A stretch of DNA of 64,000 nucleotides from Piezodorus guildinii (GCA_023052935.1 CM041293.1:176877600-176941599); one strand, 5' to 3'; positions 43,744 through 52,289 are shown, counted from the stretch's first letter. Numbers and translations: made by a program. Notes: generated from the letters alone by a model not told the origin.

Positions 43744-46700
43744 CCCTCTGCCTTTAGTGGTACACATCTTGCTGGTAAGTCTATAAGTGCTCATGTCCAT
43801 ATAAAACCCATCGCATCTTCCTCATGGATTGACTATGCCTTCTTGATGGTCATAGATCTCATTGCTGTGCCTTATCCTGTAAGTACCATCCCCTTCTCTT
43901 GTTGGTCCTAAAATATTTCTTGGTATTTTTCATTCCTCTTAGTTTCCGCAGTAAACCTTTTCAGTTCATCAAAAGCCACTCAAAAGACATACATTACAGA
44001 CGGTCTTACATCTTCTTCTTCCAGTGGGGCGACAGGTTCTGGGCCTCGCGGTGTGATCTCATCACTCCCTATTCCTAATTTTGTGAGTGGCCACCATTTG
44101 GCTGATAGGTCTCACATACCCGGGGGAGAGGCTGTGAGTGAATCCCCATTTAATGACATCCTCATAAAAGGACTGGGATTCGAAGTCACAACCTTTAGCA
44201 TAAGACACTAGCGCGCTAGCCACTCAGCCATGGACTCCCTCAGACAGTCTCACTAATGCTATGTATTGTTAGAGTTTTAAGGTTCTTAGAGAGGCACTTG
44301 GATGTATATATGACCTTCATGTACAGGTAGGTCCTTTCCAACTTGGTGCACCTGGTGTCAATAGCTAAGGACTCATTCTTGGTTCCTGAAATCCGCGACC
44401 CTCAGTACTTTACTGCAGGAACTTAACGAATGGTATAGTAGATGGGGCTCAGTTTTCTTTATAATGATCCTCAAGCCATTACTAGATGCGATGCTATTGA
44501 GGTTGTAGTGTGTGATCTTATGGAGCTGCTATGTTATCTTATAGAATCAAATATAGTATTTGATATTTTATTTTATAAAGGCTACCAGAGTGAGTCATTA
44601 CTATATTGGTTTGTGCAAAATGTCCGTTTCAAGGTAAATATTTTATTAAACATAGATATGAAAACAATATAATTTTATTCAAAGTATTTACCTTCTTTTT
44701 CTAAACTTTTTCTCAACTTGACACCAACTTTTTTATCCCGAACTGAAAAACTCTGATCTTTGATGTGAAACAAAATCTGAAAACGCACTTTTCACTTGAT
44801 CATCATTTTCAAAAAGTTTTCCTTTGACGAAGTTGTCTAAATTCCTGAACAGGTGGTAATCTGTTGGAGACGAGTCGGGAGAATATGGTGTGTGCGGAGA
44901 ACTTTGTAGCCATTCTTTTAATTTTTCCATGGTATGTTTGAAACATGGGGTCTTGCTGCCGCTCAGTGAGATCATGAGTGAGGTACCCATGTATCGAGCT
45001 TTTTTGCTTTCCCAATACACTTTAAATGTCTGGAAACGTAGATGCTCTTGCATTCAGTTGTGCTGAGAGTCCTTAACTGTTTAGTAGGGGTTTCCTTCTA
45101 CTGTATGTTTAAGGACATCATTGTCTATTACGGATGGAGGTCTTCCTCGGGCAAGTTTTCCAAGTCGGTATCCCAGCTGAAAACTTAGCAAACCAACGGC
45201 GAATGGTCTGTTCATGAACTCTCCCTTCCCCAAACGCCTTGCAAATATTTCTAGCGGCCTCAGCTGCTGAATGGCCGAGTTTAAACTCGTACAAAAATTA
45301 CCGAAAATCGTGTGTTTCCATGTTCATATTTGGAGGTATACTAAAAAGTGGGTAATTGATTGGGAAGCTAATGATTATAATACAAAGGTAGAGGATTAGT
45401 AACTGTTTACTTTAAATATGTAAACATTTAGAAGAAAACAACAGAGACCTGCAAAATCCTTTATATATTTCAGAAACTATAAAAATGAACATTTCATGTG
45501 AAACAACCCAATACATTACATATTTTGAATTTCGCCCATTAATAAGTTATTTAGGCTTTGTATTTTGTCTCCGTATTATCAATTTTAAAAAGGATTATTT
45601 TAATTTTTTTTTAGATTTATATGTAAATAATTAATATGACTGATACTCAAGGGCACATTCTTAAAAGTCTTTAGGACCATTTTATTTTATGACTAAAACA
45701 AAATTTATAGAAGGCCTAAATGTTAAAAAATCTAAAGAGTTTAAAAATGGTCGATAATATGATGAAAAATATGGCCTTATTAACTTTATAATTGGCGAAG
45801 CCTTAAATATTTAGGCATTGAACTCTACTCTACTAGCTTTATGAAGTGACATAACCAAAATACTCAAATAAAATAATTCAAAGTACTTTGGAAAAACAAA
45901 TTACTGAGGAGGAAAGCTGAATACTTTAGGTATTGAGCTTCATACTTCAGTGGTCTGATAATTTGAGTAAATTAAATTTCTCCATACTTTTATTTTGAGT
46001 ATTTGTCCATATTTAATATTATCCCCTACAAATTTTTTTAATTCAATTGATGCTTCATTATTTCTGTCTATAAATGGCTAGTTTTAGTTTTATTGTATGA
46101 CATCAAATTAAATAACTCATTATTTTATTGTTACAGAGAAACCAATCCTAGCTGGGACAACGAGATAAGAGATGATGTTATAGAGGAATGTAATAAACAG
46201 GGGGTGTCCTACATGTCTACGTGGACAAAGCTTCCGCTGGTAATGTTTATGTTAAGTGCCCTACGATCACAACCGCGGTCGCCGCTGTCAATTCGCTACA
46301 TGGGAGATGGTTGCAGGTCAGTATTTTTTATTTATTTTTGTAATATGTATAATTTTATTAAATTAACGCTTTTATAAACATTTTTAACTGTAATAGTCTC
46401 CTTAAGCTTCATTATTTGCCACCAATTAATGGATAAATCCTACAACGAATTATCTTCAATTCATTTCTGCTAATGTGTTGCCAACTTTTTCATATTCTCA
46501 AAATAGAATTTGGAATTCATTTTTAGTTCAAAAAGCCCATTTTTGAAGACTTAAGCGATAAATTGTTGTACTGCTTCTCCTTTGCCTAGCCGCTGTCCAG
46601 GAGGTCTCCTGTCTCTGTTATTGTATAAGATCCACAATTTCATCATGATTAACAATTGTGGGCAGAAATGGATTGTTGTTATTTTGCCAGATGAACCCCC

Positions 46701-48650
46701 TTACGAGTTTTTCACCTTTTTAATCTCCTTGAGGTTTGTCATCGACGGTCGATTTGCTCACATTGAGTTGAGTTACCCTGCCAAGATCACCAACAGTTGT
46801 TCTTGGATTTTTTCTACCAAATCTCACATAACATCGTCAGCAAAGGAACAGTCCTTCGCATCCTTTGTCTACCAAGCTAAAGTCTGTTCAAGTTATTTGA
46901 ACCACTTATAAGCGGTTCACTCACTAATAATTCTGCCGCCCTATACCTTGTTGATATTTCTGGTCGTTTGAGACCCATTCTGCCTGAGTTTAAACACATA
47001 AAAGAAAATTATACGAAAATCACATTCGACATCTTAGTAAAGACTGAATTACTTCCGAGTAGAAAAATGCTACAGAGTTAAAGAAACATTTTCTTTCAGA
47101 AAAGGATTTGTAAGTACTATATTCATGCTAATGAATAATCTAAGAAATGATATATAGTTATTATATATGCTCAATACTCTCCAACCATTCTTTCTCGATA
47201 CGTAGCTCCTCTAAGAGAGATTCCCTGTTGCCTAATATTCTTCCCTCCATCAGCCCTTCTCCTACCACTCTGGCGCTAGTTGTCCGATACATTCTTGAAC
47301 ACCCTACTTGCCACTCTATCACTGCTCATTCTTATCATGTGTCCAATTTATTTTAGCCTCTATATTTGATGTGAGAGGAGATACTGATATCTTGGTAGAA
47401 CTGAAACAATTTCCTATTTTTCCTTCGCCACCATTGACCATCCTTAAACATCTATCTATCTGTAGGTCCGTATTTTATTGTTAGGGTCCCATTTCTCCAA
47501 TATGATGAAACCACTGGTCTACAAGGGTCATTGATAGCATATTCTATTGCAAGCCGATATTAGCTTTCTGACCTTTTCTTCTTCTTTCAAGCCATCATTG
47601 ATTATAGAACCAAGATATTGAAAGCTCCTTACCCCTTCCAACTTAAAAGGCCCCATTTTTATAATTGAATATTGCCTCTGATCCAGTCGTTAGCCCTTAC
47701 CATTATCTTTGTCTTCTGCTCGTTGACTTATAAGCCAATATAACCTCATCCGCTTATGCAAGAATTTGAGTCATCCTCTTAAATATATAGTTTATTTTAT
47801 AGAGCTTAATTAAAGAGAAATCTAGAATCCGCATTATTTTCTGGACAACATAAAGAGTTTTTTATGTACCTGAAGATTAGGATAAAACACAATTTGAATT
47901 TATCAATAGATTGGTTGTGCAGCTCATGTTAACTTGACCATAGAATTTCACCTTCCAACTTCAATGAAAAGCTAGTTTAAATTATTTTTTTTTTTTTTGT
48001 TTTGCAGGTCGAGTGATCACCGCAGCCTACGTTCCGCTAATAAATTACCACAGCCTGTTCCCCGACACGATGACAATAACAACATTATTGACTACGTCAA
48101 GGCGGCCTGTTTGAAATCAGTTTTATTGTTTTGTAAATACCATGTATAAAATATTTGCATATATATAAATATTATATATACGTTAGTACATATTACGAGG
48201 AATATGTATGAAAAGGAACCAGATTATAATAATGATAATAATAAGAGATCTTTTTAAATCAAATGGAATTTTGAAGTTTATTTTACCAAGAAAAGAAAAA
48301 AAAAGATCGGAAGATGTATACTGTGTTAGGAATTTTTAATTTCTTATTTGCACACTTATATAAAGTAGTAGAGTGTGTTCAAGTTGAAGATGTTTTGTAA
48401 ATTTTTTAATAAGCATTGTATATTTTTTATTGTTTTTTTTTTCCTGTTAATTTTTTTTTTCTTTTGTTCTCTTCTTTTGTAGTACCTATTACGTTTAGTT
48501 AAAATACATAAATGAGTTAGTGTTTTATAACGAAGTATATGAAGTTGAGTTTAATTTTACCTACTGAGACCTTTATAGGCTACTATGATTAGATTCCTGT
48601 GTAAAGTATCAATCATTTTTATGTGATTTTAAATTATAAATAAACAAAAG
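26096..48650 (+). CDS. RBM39: RNA-binding protein 39 (CAPER) splicing factor, multi-exon gene
   Basis: A nuclear SR-like factor that works in pre-mRNA splicing and transcription coactivation. Coding exons: 26368-26418, 31518-31568, 31812-31873, 34508-34801, 35436-35553, 37945-38037, 38183-38449, 40396-40603, 41776-41917, 46137-46316, 48008-48114. Phases agree, giving about 524 residues after two one-base corrections. Order: MAEDFVEAMLEAPYKK start typical of the family; RS region rich in SRDRDR (about 56-140); LTPEER-like linker DDLSPEERDARTVF; RRM1 (TVFCMQL, KGIAYIEF); RRM2 (MRLYIGSLHFNITEDML, KGFGFITF); UHM-type RRM3 (TQCFMLSNMFDP, DDVIEECNK), ending TAAYVPLINYHSLFPDT in exon 11. Human RBM39 is of closely similar length. 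The coordinates include the candidate 5' UTR exon and the poly(A) signal region. Confidence 0.95.
26252..26359 (+). other. RBM39: Candidate 5' UTR intron of RBM39
   Basis: GTAAAG at 26252 follows aagaactaggag; an acceptor TTTCCTAG ends at 26359, eight bases before the ATG. The preceding stretch (about 26130-26251) is less AT-rich and would be the 5' UTR exon. Inferred from splice-like signals only. Confidence 0.45.
26368..26418 (+). CDS. RBM39: RBM39 exon with start codon
   Basis: Seventeen codons, MAEDFVEAMLEAPYKKG, before donor GTATGT. The family begins with an almost identical acidic peptide, which fixes the start. Confidence 0.9.
26420..31128. other. RBM39 intron, no gene seen
   Basis: A long AT-rich intron. 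It includes a 41-base A run (28197-28237) and many short T runs. The block around 29680-29790 (ttatgttgttatttagttgc and catggtaac) recurs at 31967-32080, a small unclassified repeat. The open frame at 29900-30085 (minus) has no support. Confidence 0.5.
28197..28237 (+). repeat. Poly(A) tract of 41 bases
   Basis: An uninterrupted A run, the longest homopolymer in the window. No SINE or LINE body was recognised directly upstream. Confidence 0.9.
31129..31206 (+). CDS. RBM39: Candidate cassette exon in RBM39
   Basis: Bounded by CGGCTTAG and GTAAAT, this 78-nt piece is a multiple of three and open in phase 0, the phase that follows the first coding exon. It would add 26 residues including SHFSKLRREDFDQHIYEEL. 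I do not recognise the peptide in RBM39. It could equally be chance. Confidence 0.2.
31518..31568 (+). CDS. RBM39: RBM39 coding exon 2
   Basis: It encodes AVVDIKNGLGSKDAPSK before donor GTAAGA. Two acceptors are possible. The stronger CAG at 31508-31510 would put the exon out of phase with exon 1; the weaker AAG ending at 31517 keeps phase 0. The fit of NKAVVDIKNG to the family's ENKLSSANG segment suggests the CAG site may be the true one, with another base error or unseen exon upstream. Confidence 0.65.
31812..31873 (+). CDS. RBM39: RBM39 coding exon 3
   Basis: The exon has 62 nt, acceptor GTTTAG and donor GTGAGT. It encodes EESVSSKHKENGVSSSHKSS and leaves two bases that join exon 4 to make Ser. 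Serine-rich entry to the RS domain. Confidence 0.8.
32260..33190 (+). repeat. Interspersed repeat A, copy 3
   Basis: It begins aaaatctggtgcgggcaaca followed by cttacctcc. A segment at about 32305-32500 is not shared with the other copies. Then come gaaacatatgttttattaaa, the ccaacggtatat block and the cgtcgggaccgttttcgaga block. Its right end, near cttactatatata, matches copy 1 near 10095. Confidence 0.7.
33191..34507. other. RBM39 intron, no gene seen
   Basis: AT-rich intron without recognised element. It ends in a T-rich tract and TTTAG acceptor at 34503-34507. Confidence 0.45.
34508..34801 (+). CDS. RBM39: RBM39 coding exon 4 (RS domain)
   Basis: The exon has 294 nt; acceptor TTTAG, donor GTAAGT. 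It encodes dense Arg-Asp/Arg-Ser repeats (KSKHRDRDRSKSRDRRHGSR) and then SLTPLLLPGRKEPYVKYKKS. The domain is expected to localise to nuclear speckles and be phosphorylated by SR kinases. Open frames on the other strand are shadows of this repetitive composition. Confidence 0.95.
35436..35553 (+). CDS. RBM39: RBM39 coding exon 5 (start of RRM1)
   Basis: The exon has 118 nt. It encodes PPLDDLSPEERDARTVFCMQ (RNP2) and LSQRVRARDLEEFFSSVGK, the first strand and helix of RRM1. Donor GTAATA. Confidence 0.95.
35849..36105 (+). mobile_element. SINE family 2 copy, diverged
   Basis: It carries the B-box region (aaggttcaaacctaggctga), the ggcagaatcatttattttgt block, the ggtatggagaccatcctgag block and tgattaaggctcaatagcc, in the same order as 43407-43741. 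The A-box side is decayed. Confidence 0.75.
36835..37302 (+). mobile_element. LINE family B remnant, 3' end
   Basis: It parallels 22850-23365: ggaagttagaatttacaaaa, cccaagagagatgaggcgat, gcagatcttgcatcgctcta, then gttcgctgggtctattatta near the end. The frame is destroyed. It sits in the intron between exons 5 and 6 of RBM39. Confidence 0.8.
37945..38037 (+). CDS. RBM39: RBM39 coding exon 6 (RRM1, RNP1)
   Basis: It has 31 codons: VRDVRLITCNKTRRFKGIAY then IEFKDPDSVPL. The RNP1 octamer KGIAYIEF is intact, including the aromatic at the RNA-stacking position. Confidence 0.95.
38183..38449 (+). CDS. RBM39: RBM39 coding exon 7 (end of RRM1 to RRM2)
   Basis: It has 89 codons: ALGLTGQKLLGVPIIVQQTQ closes RRM1; AEKNRTGNSMPNLIPRG is the linker; PMRLYIGSLHFNITEDMLRG and IFEPFGKIDSIQLM form the first half of RRM2; SKGFGFIT is RNP1. 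The helix ITEDMLRGIFEP is unchanged from vertebrates, where it is the site recognised by DCAF15 with aryl sulfonamides. Confidence 0.95.
38735..38815 (+). mobile_element. Small Jockey-like reverse transcriptase fragment
   Basis: It translates as SAGVPLGHILGPIL, the same motif as SAGVPQVSIVGPVL at 17085. About 80 bp remain. Confidence 0.55.
38905..39250 (+). repeat. Unclassified conserved interspersed repeat
   Basis: It opens tttgtttgtttgaacgcgct, followed by aatctctaaaactactcg, and includes gataatccatttattgagg-like and atcacgctgcaaccaatagg blocks. I recall blocks of this kind as common repeat sequence in several insect genomes, but I see no second copy here and cannot classify it. Confidence 0.35.
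39325..40149 (+). mobile_element. Mariner element, internally rearranged
   Basis: Inverted ends TTGGGTTGTCCGAAAAATTC and, inward from the right, TTGGGTTGTCTGGAAAGTTC are flanked by TA. The interior retains YCAQLDRLKAAIKEKRLELA, LFHQDNAWPYVP (second catalytic Asp region) and PHPPYSPDIVTSDFHLFCSL. About 830 bp against roughly 1.3 kb in intact mariners. The 5' half is largely replaced by unrelated sequence, including a piece of repeat B (39415-39515). Confidence 0.85.
40396..40603 (+). CDS. RBM39: RBM39 coding exon 8 (end of RRM2, linker)
   Basis: The exon has 208 nt; acceptor TTCCAG, donor GTTAGT. It encodes FHHSEDAKRALEQLNGFELA and GRPMKVGTVSERMDMGHSF, then DELDRSGIDLGATGRLQLMF, the conserved linker before RRM3. 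Confidence 0.95.
40787..40824 (+). repeat. Short fragment of repeat A terminus
   Basis: The blocks tgtgctcgcaactcacgact and ttcacttatcttg match the opening of repeat A (ggtgcgggcaacacacnactttcacttacctc). Confidence 0.5.
40825..41030 (-). mobile_element. SINE family 1 copy, diverged, 3' truncated
   Basis: In reverse orientation it carries the family middle (gggatctttaacgagtgcct), the decayed tttaaaaaataccaggacca block and a worn tRNA-like head. Inserted in the RBM39 intron after exon 8. Confidence 0.7.
41031..41775. other. RBM39 intron, no gene seen
   Basis: AT-rich; nothing recognised. Ends in the acceptor TGTTGCAG. Confidence 0.45.
41776..41917 (+). CDS. RBM39: RBM39 coding exon 9 (linker to RRM3)
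   Basis: The exon has 142 nt. It encodes TGMQIPAAAASALNVAVPGS, an Ala/Met/Ser-rich linker, and TQCFMLSNMFDPTT, the first strand of the UHM-type RRM3. Both junction phases fit neighbouring exons. Confidence 0.95.
42167..42179 (+). repeat. Target duplication, left copy
   Basis: The 13-mer catagattgttta is repeated exactly at 42893-42905 and brackets 42180-42892. Confidence 0.85.
42180..42892 (-). mobile_element. LINE family B, 5'-truncated insertion
   Basis: On the minus strand it reads, from inside the reverse transcriptase onward, NTEKTKYMITSRNGGDLGDI, HTFEHVDKFKYLGSMITRKN, YKTIILPRVLYGCETWP, DEQRLKVFENKVLRKIFGPK, then LYPVNIIELIALQRLKWACK, and ends CGCTAAGCCTATATTATTATTATT-like. It is close in sequence to the copy at 22670-23365 and less damaged at places. 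Its 713-bp size and 13-bp target duplication are typical of abortive target-primed insertion. Confidence 0.9.
42893..42905 (+). repeat. Target duplication, right copy
   Basis: Identical to 42167-42179. Confidence 0.85.
43391..43406 (+). repeat. Target duplication of SINE family 2, left copy
   Basis: The 16-mer ttccctctgcctttag is repeated at 43742-43757. Confidence 0.9.
43407..43741 (+). mobile_element. tRNA-derived SINE, family 2, full-length
   Basis: Head with A box (TGGTCTAGTGAATAGAGC) and B box (GGTTCGAATCCC), then the body with ggggcgaccctagggtatgt and gcgtgattaaggcctaatca, then a T-rich tail of about 27 bases after ggtacagg. An exact 16-bp target duplication brackets it. Its body is unrelated to SINE family 1. 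It is not a true tRNA gene: the head is followed by the family body and lies among duplicate copies. Confidence 0.92.
43742..43757 (+). repeat. Target duplication of SINE family 2, right copy
   Basis: Identical to 43391-43406. Confidence 0.9.
44030..44240 (-). mobile_element. SINE-like element with tRNA-Ser/Leu-like head, family 4
   Basis: On the minus strand it reads ATGGCTGAGTGGCTAGCGCG, followed about 30 bases later by GACTTCGAATCCCAGTCC, resembling A and B boxes of a class II tRNA, and continues into a body unlike families 1 and 2. Only one copy is in the window, so its SINE nature is inferred from the head alone. No CCA-ready acceptor stem is seen, so it is not a functional tRNA. Confidence 0.6.
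44606..45511 (-). mobile_element. Mariner element, deletion derivative
   Basis: TA-flanked inverted ends: TTGGGTTGTTTCACATGAAA on the minus strand and TTGGTTTGTGCAAAATGTCC on the plus strand. The transposase runs on the minus strand. The N-terminal helix-turn-helix is FKLGHSAAEAARNICKAFGE with TIRRWFAKFSAG. The C-terminus has PHTPYSPDSSPTDYHLFRNL then DNFVKGKLFENDDQVKSAFS. Stops and frameshifts abound, and the central catalytic region is largely missing. Different sub-family from 39325-40149 by its ends. Confidence 0.88.
45514..46136. other. RBM39 intron segment, no gene seen
   Basis: AT-rich sequence between the mariner and exon 10; nothing recognised. Confidence 0.4.
46137..46316 (+). CDS. 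RBM39: RBM39 coding exon 10 (RRM3) with two one-base frameshifts
   Basis: It starts ETNPSWDNEIRDDVIEECNK in frame. After the G run at 46200-46204 the conserved sequence continues one base over (VLHVYVDKASAGNVYVKC and TTAVAAVNSLHGRW). At 46311-46312 a TT run again appears one base short, after which GCAG joins exon 11 as Ala-Gly-Arg. With one G and one T added, both junction phases fit. As written, the protein would end prematurely or change frame, unlikely in such a conserved gene. Confidence 0.88.
46560..46960 (-). mobile_element. Mariner remnant (transposase core)
   Basis: On the minus strand, switching frames, one reads TVGDLGRVTQLNVSKSTVDD (second helix-turn-helix) and WILYNNRDRRPPGQRLGKGE (the DE-W-IHYDN core). 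No ends were found. It is decayed. Confidence 0.5.
47150..47770 (-). mobile_element. LINE remnant (reverse transcriptase C-terminal half)
   Basis: On the minus strand: VNEQKTKIMVRAND, a block resembling FQYLGSIINDGLKEEEKVRK, later RMYRTTSARVVGEGLMEGRI and REELRIEKEWLEYI. Several stops. A different family from LINE A and B in this window. Confidence 0.6.
48008..48114 (+). CDS. RBM39: RBM39 last coding exon
   Basis: Acceptor TTTTGCAG. It encodes RVITAAYVPLINYHSLFPDT then MTITTLLTTSRRPV and a TGA stop (48112-48114). The family ends with the same AAYVPL...YH.LFPD block and a short basic tail, so the frame is secure even though it differs from the frame carried over from exon 10 as written. Confidence 0.93.
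48639..48644 (+). promoter_or_regulatory. Candidate poly(A) signal of RBM39
   Basis: AATAAA about 525 nt after the stop, followed by a T-rich stretch. No other canonical signal in the interval is as well placed. Confidence 0.5.
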
Positions 48651-48699
48651 TTATTTTTTTATTCGTATATTTTTGTTGATATCTTTTGTATTTTATTTT

Positions 48700-49600
48700 T
48701 TCAATCAATTATGGTCGACGAGGTAGAAATAGTCAGTTGTCAGCCTAGTGATGAAAATTTTGGAAATGTTAAAAAATGTTTATTAGGCTGACTCCTGATA
48801 ATTTCTTACTATTGATACTTTTTTTTTTTTTTTTTTCCCCCTTTTGGAATATCCTATAAACTATATCCATTCTAGGACATTTTACAGGAAACGCTAAACT
48901 CTCTAATTACATAAATATAAAAGTTATGGAATGAAATGTTTTAGTATATATAATTTTTAAAGAAACTAAATGCGTTATTAGTACCTTTAGAAAAGAACTT
49001 GTTTTAGCGTTTTTAAAGGACTTGAAGTTTATTAGATAAAATCAAATAGACGATTTAGATAAAACTAAACCATGAGAATACAAATATGTCCAAATATCAA
49101 TTTCGTAAAAAAAAAATGTCCTTTAGTACCTTTTGGAAATCTTCTGATAGATGGATTTCACAGTGTGTTTAAGGCAGTGCTACATGTGGAAAGTGTATCT
49201 GTAGGTGAAGTGAAAGCAGGTCTTGTGAGAGTTAACGAAAGTAGCAGGAGAGGGGGAAAGATTATTCTTAAAAATAAATTTGTATGATCACATCAAATAT
49301 TACTTTTAAGAAAATCCTATACTATTATTTTTTTTTTTTTTTAATATATTTAAAACTGAATGATAAAGTTATATCAAAACAAACAGGTGTAATATATACA
49401 TGATATGTAGAAACTCAATTTTAAGAAATTAAACATTGTTTATAGTATTAGGAAAATAAATATAAATTATGAAGTACTATAGAAAATATATAATATTTAT
49501 ATTTGTAAAGTATGTGAGAGTGTATGATATTTACTTCCACCTCACCTACACCTACCTGAATTATCACCGTGTAGCGCTGCCTTTACAAAAAACATAGGTA
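48700..49600. other. Intergenic with a diverged repeat
   Basis: No gene. The portion 48965-49145 matches 60140-60335 (attagtacctttagaaaa, atacaaatatgtccaaatat, aaatgtcctttagtacctttt-like), a fifth interspersed repeat. The block aagttatatcaaaacaaaca at 49365 also occurs near 12630. The open frame at 49072-49287 lies in this repeat and is not supported as a gene. Confidence 0.55.
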
Positions 49601-49870
49601 TTAAAGCTTAGTCTAATGGATAGAACATTTGGCTTCTGTACTGTTCTTCATGTCATGAGTTCGAAACCCATCTATGGCAGGAAAATAGCCGTGGTTCAGC
49701 TCTGCGGTAAGAGAGGTGTCCTTGTAAGAACAAACCCAGCCTCTTTAAAGACAAAATGCATAAAGATGATCTCTGCCTAATCACCTCCTTGCATGACTGT
49801 TACATGCCTAAAATAGATATATTATTATATCTCTAAATGTATTAAACCCAAAACCTATGAATTTTAAAAG
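49600..49870 (+). mobile_element. SINE family 2-like copy, diverged
   Basis: A tRNA-like head (TTAGTCTAATGGATAGAACA and GAGTTCGAAACCC) is followed by a body sharing the cctaatcacctccttgcatg and taaacccaaaacctatgaa blocks with family 2. It may be a distinct sub-family. Confidence 0.65.
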
Positions 49871-50029
49871 TAATGTTTTTTTTTTTTGTTTTTTTCCAGC
49901 ACTAAATAAGCTGTAATACTCTTCCAAATTAATAAAAAAACAAAAAGTATCTCCAAGGGGTAAAATAACTACAATTTATTTTTTTACAATAGAAGAATAG
50001 TTTACTGTAGATAAGAATATAAGGATCAC

Positions 50030-50297
50030 TTGTATGTAGCTGGGTGGTTAGCAAACAGCCTACTATGCTAAAAGTCACGGGTTCAAACCCGCAGTTGTCC
50101 TAGGACTTTTTATGGGATAAAAAACTAGTTATGCGTCCTTCGGAGGGGACGTTAAAAGGTGGTCCCGAGCCTGTGCGATGCAGGTACTTGTCAAAGATCT
50201 TCCTAATAAAACCTGGATAGGCAAAATTTAGGACTCCCACTGTAGCGTATGATCAGCCATAGTAGCACAAAGTGACGTTAAATAAATAACAAACAAA
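50030..50297 (+). mobile_element. SINE family 1 copy, nearly full-length
   Basis: A box (GGGTGGTTAGCAAACAGCC), B box (GGGTTCAAACCCGCAG), body (gtccttcggaggggacgtta and ggtggtcccgagcctgtgcg) and tail (gtgacgttaaataaataaca) are all present. Confidence 0.88.
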
Positions 50298-50299
50298 TA

Positions 50300-51770
50300 G
50301 AATATAAGAAATTGGTTGATGATGCAGTGTCATTGAAACGTTTTTTTTTAAATAAGTAAACATGTGCCGCTTTCAGCCCCTTCAGGGAAATTACATTCGT
50401 CTGTGGACTATGATAGCCTTGCTTCCCTAGCGTTTCAAGTCCGTTAGCTATTGTAGTAGCGCTGTTTCTAGAGCCATCTGGTGGTCTGGTTGACATTGTG
50501 AAGAACTTTCCTTGACAAAAGATATGGTACAGATCCACTTTTGGCTGTACTATTGAGAGCAGATTTCTATGCAATCGCGTATTTTGTTTAGAGCCTCTGA
50601 GCACCCCAGAAATCAATTTCCTATTGTAATCATCATGTATCTAGGATACTACTGGTTAAACTTAATATTGCATGTTTGAAGAATCTTTTATAATTTTTTT
50701 TTTTTAAATTGGAAAAAAAATTTAAATCCACCTGTGCCTGTCCAATGTCACTATCAAAAAGGATGTTGGGAAACTGTAAGGTATTAACGCAAAAACATAA
50801 TATTGGAGTCAAAAAGTAGTTGGTCCAGCAAGCCCACTCTAATTCTGCAGTAGACAGACCTAAAGGGTAAAGTGAACAGTATCATAATAATGCATTGTGT
50901 GAATATTTGTTAACAAACAAGGATTTTTTCTTCAAAATTTAAAATTTTATTTATAAGAATCACACATATATTACAAGTATAATTCAGAAACCAAATTTAA
51001 AACTATATTATATGAAACTATTGGGTTGTTTTTTTTATACAGCCATGTCATTCTTGGGTATTCAGGAATATTAAAATTTATTGAATGGATGAAGATAAGA
51101 AATAATAATACACTATCTTATGTTTTTCTTTTCATGACGTGACATAAGTTAAAACTTCATTGTGTAACTTAGCCGTAACTAGGAAATTAATAAATATATT
51201 TTTATTTTAATAATAAATCAGTGGCATTAACTTCTTCAGGTAAAAAATATCACAGATTTTATCACACTCACAAAATTTGATCTATCAAAGTAAATTAAAT
51301 TCTTAAGAAACATTATTTTACGAAAATACATCAATTTTTATTTTAAGATGTTATTTGTCTATGCTTAAAAGAACTTGTTATCCTGATACTTTGATGTTCT
51401 AATATTTTCAACACAATAAATTAAAAACCAAAAGTTATAGATAAACCATATTTGTTGATTAGTATAATTTGTTAGATTAAACATTTGATTTTAAATCATC
51501 TAATTATATCCATGACTTAATCTTAAAATGTATATATGTATGTAATAACAGGCATTTTCGAAGTTTCACTGTCCCTAAAATTAAAAATTGCAAACTCAAT
51601 ATTAATCATAGGCTTATCTAACCAGTTTAATGACAAGCTATATTCTTGATTTTGAATTTTTTTTTTTTTCTCGGCTACCATTTAGGGAATATCCTTTCTT
51701 ATATATTTCAAATTTGAAGTTGGTTGGAATTGCAGTCATCAGAGCTGAGAAAAAAGAAGATAAAAAACAA
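50300..51770. other. Intergenic, no gene seen
   Basis: AT-rich. The 112-codon open frame at 50278-50616 (minus) begins downstream of a SINE tail and shows no recognised domain. Within it, a slightly GC-richer patch near 50370-50560 could be a decayed coding fragment. Confidence 0.4.
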
Positions 51771-51777
51771 TATAAAG

Positions 51778-51980
51778 GTGAGCGGTTCTAACCTGGCAGC
51801 TGGCTCTTGAATTTTTTAATGGGAGTAAAAAATCCTTGGTTATGCCATCCTTTGGAGAGGATATAAACAAGGTGGTCCTGTGCCTGTGCGATTTCAGGTA
51901 GTCGATAAAGTTGCTGGCAAAATTTATGACTCCCGCTATAGCATCTCTGGATTAGCATAAAAGGAACTTTAAATGAACAA
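51778..51980 (+). mobile_element. SINE family 1 copy, 5' truncated
   Basis: Starts within the B-box region and shows gaattttttaatgggagtaa, gtggtcctgtgcctgtgcga and gcaaaatttatgactcccgc. Confidence 0.75.
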
Positions 51981-52283
51981 TGTAAAAGGAAATTAACAAG
52001 ATATCAGTAATAAAATATGGAAACAAATATTTACATAAGATGACTTAATGTAAATTATAGAAACAAAGCAATCAATAAATAAAAGTTAATGATCATGATG
52101 AATACAACAGTGTATAGGTAGGGAAATATATAAGGATGTAACATACAAAAACTTAATAACGAAGAAATAAGATAAAAATTTTGAAGTGATATTAAATTTA
52201 CAAAAATAAAAGGAAAATGTGTCTATAACAACATTCTTAAATGATAGAAACAGAAGGAGCACCACAAAAACAATAAGTTTATA

Positions 52284-52289
52284 TTTATT
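52284..52289 (-). promoter_or_regulatory. Candidate poly(A) signal of CYB5RL
   Basis: AATAAA on the minus strand, about 160 nt after the proposed stop. AT-rich context makes this tentative. Confidence 0.35.

Larger units (their letters stand above)
43130..43990 (-). mobile_element. LINE remnant (C-terminal tail), interrupted by a SINE
   Basis: On the minus strand a worn frame gives TIRPKWSEERKQAHSRKMKA near 43200-43270, the same kind of tail as in other insect endonuclease-reverse transcriptase LINEs. Sequence on both sides of the SINE at 43407-43741 appears to belong to it. Boundaries are uncertain. Confidence 0.5.

Noticed and set aside
49072..49287. 71-codon open frame
   Set aside because: It sits in interspersed repeat C; the second copy at 60240 does not keep the frame.
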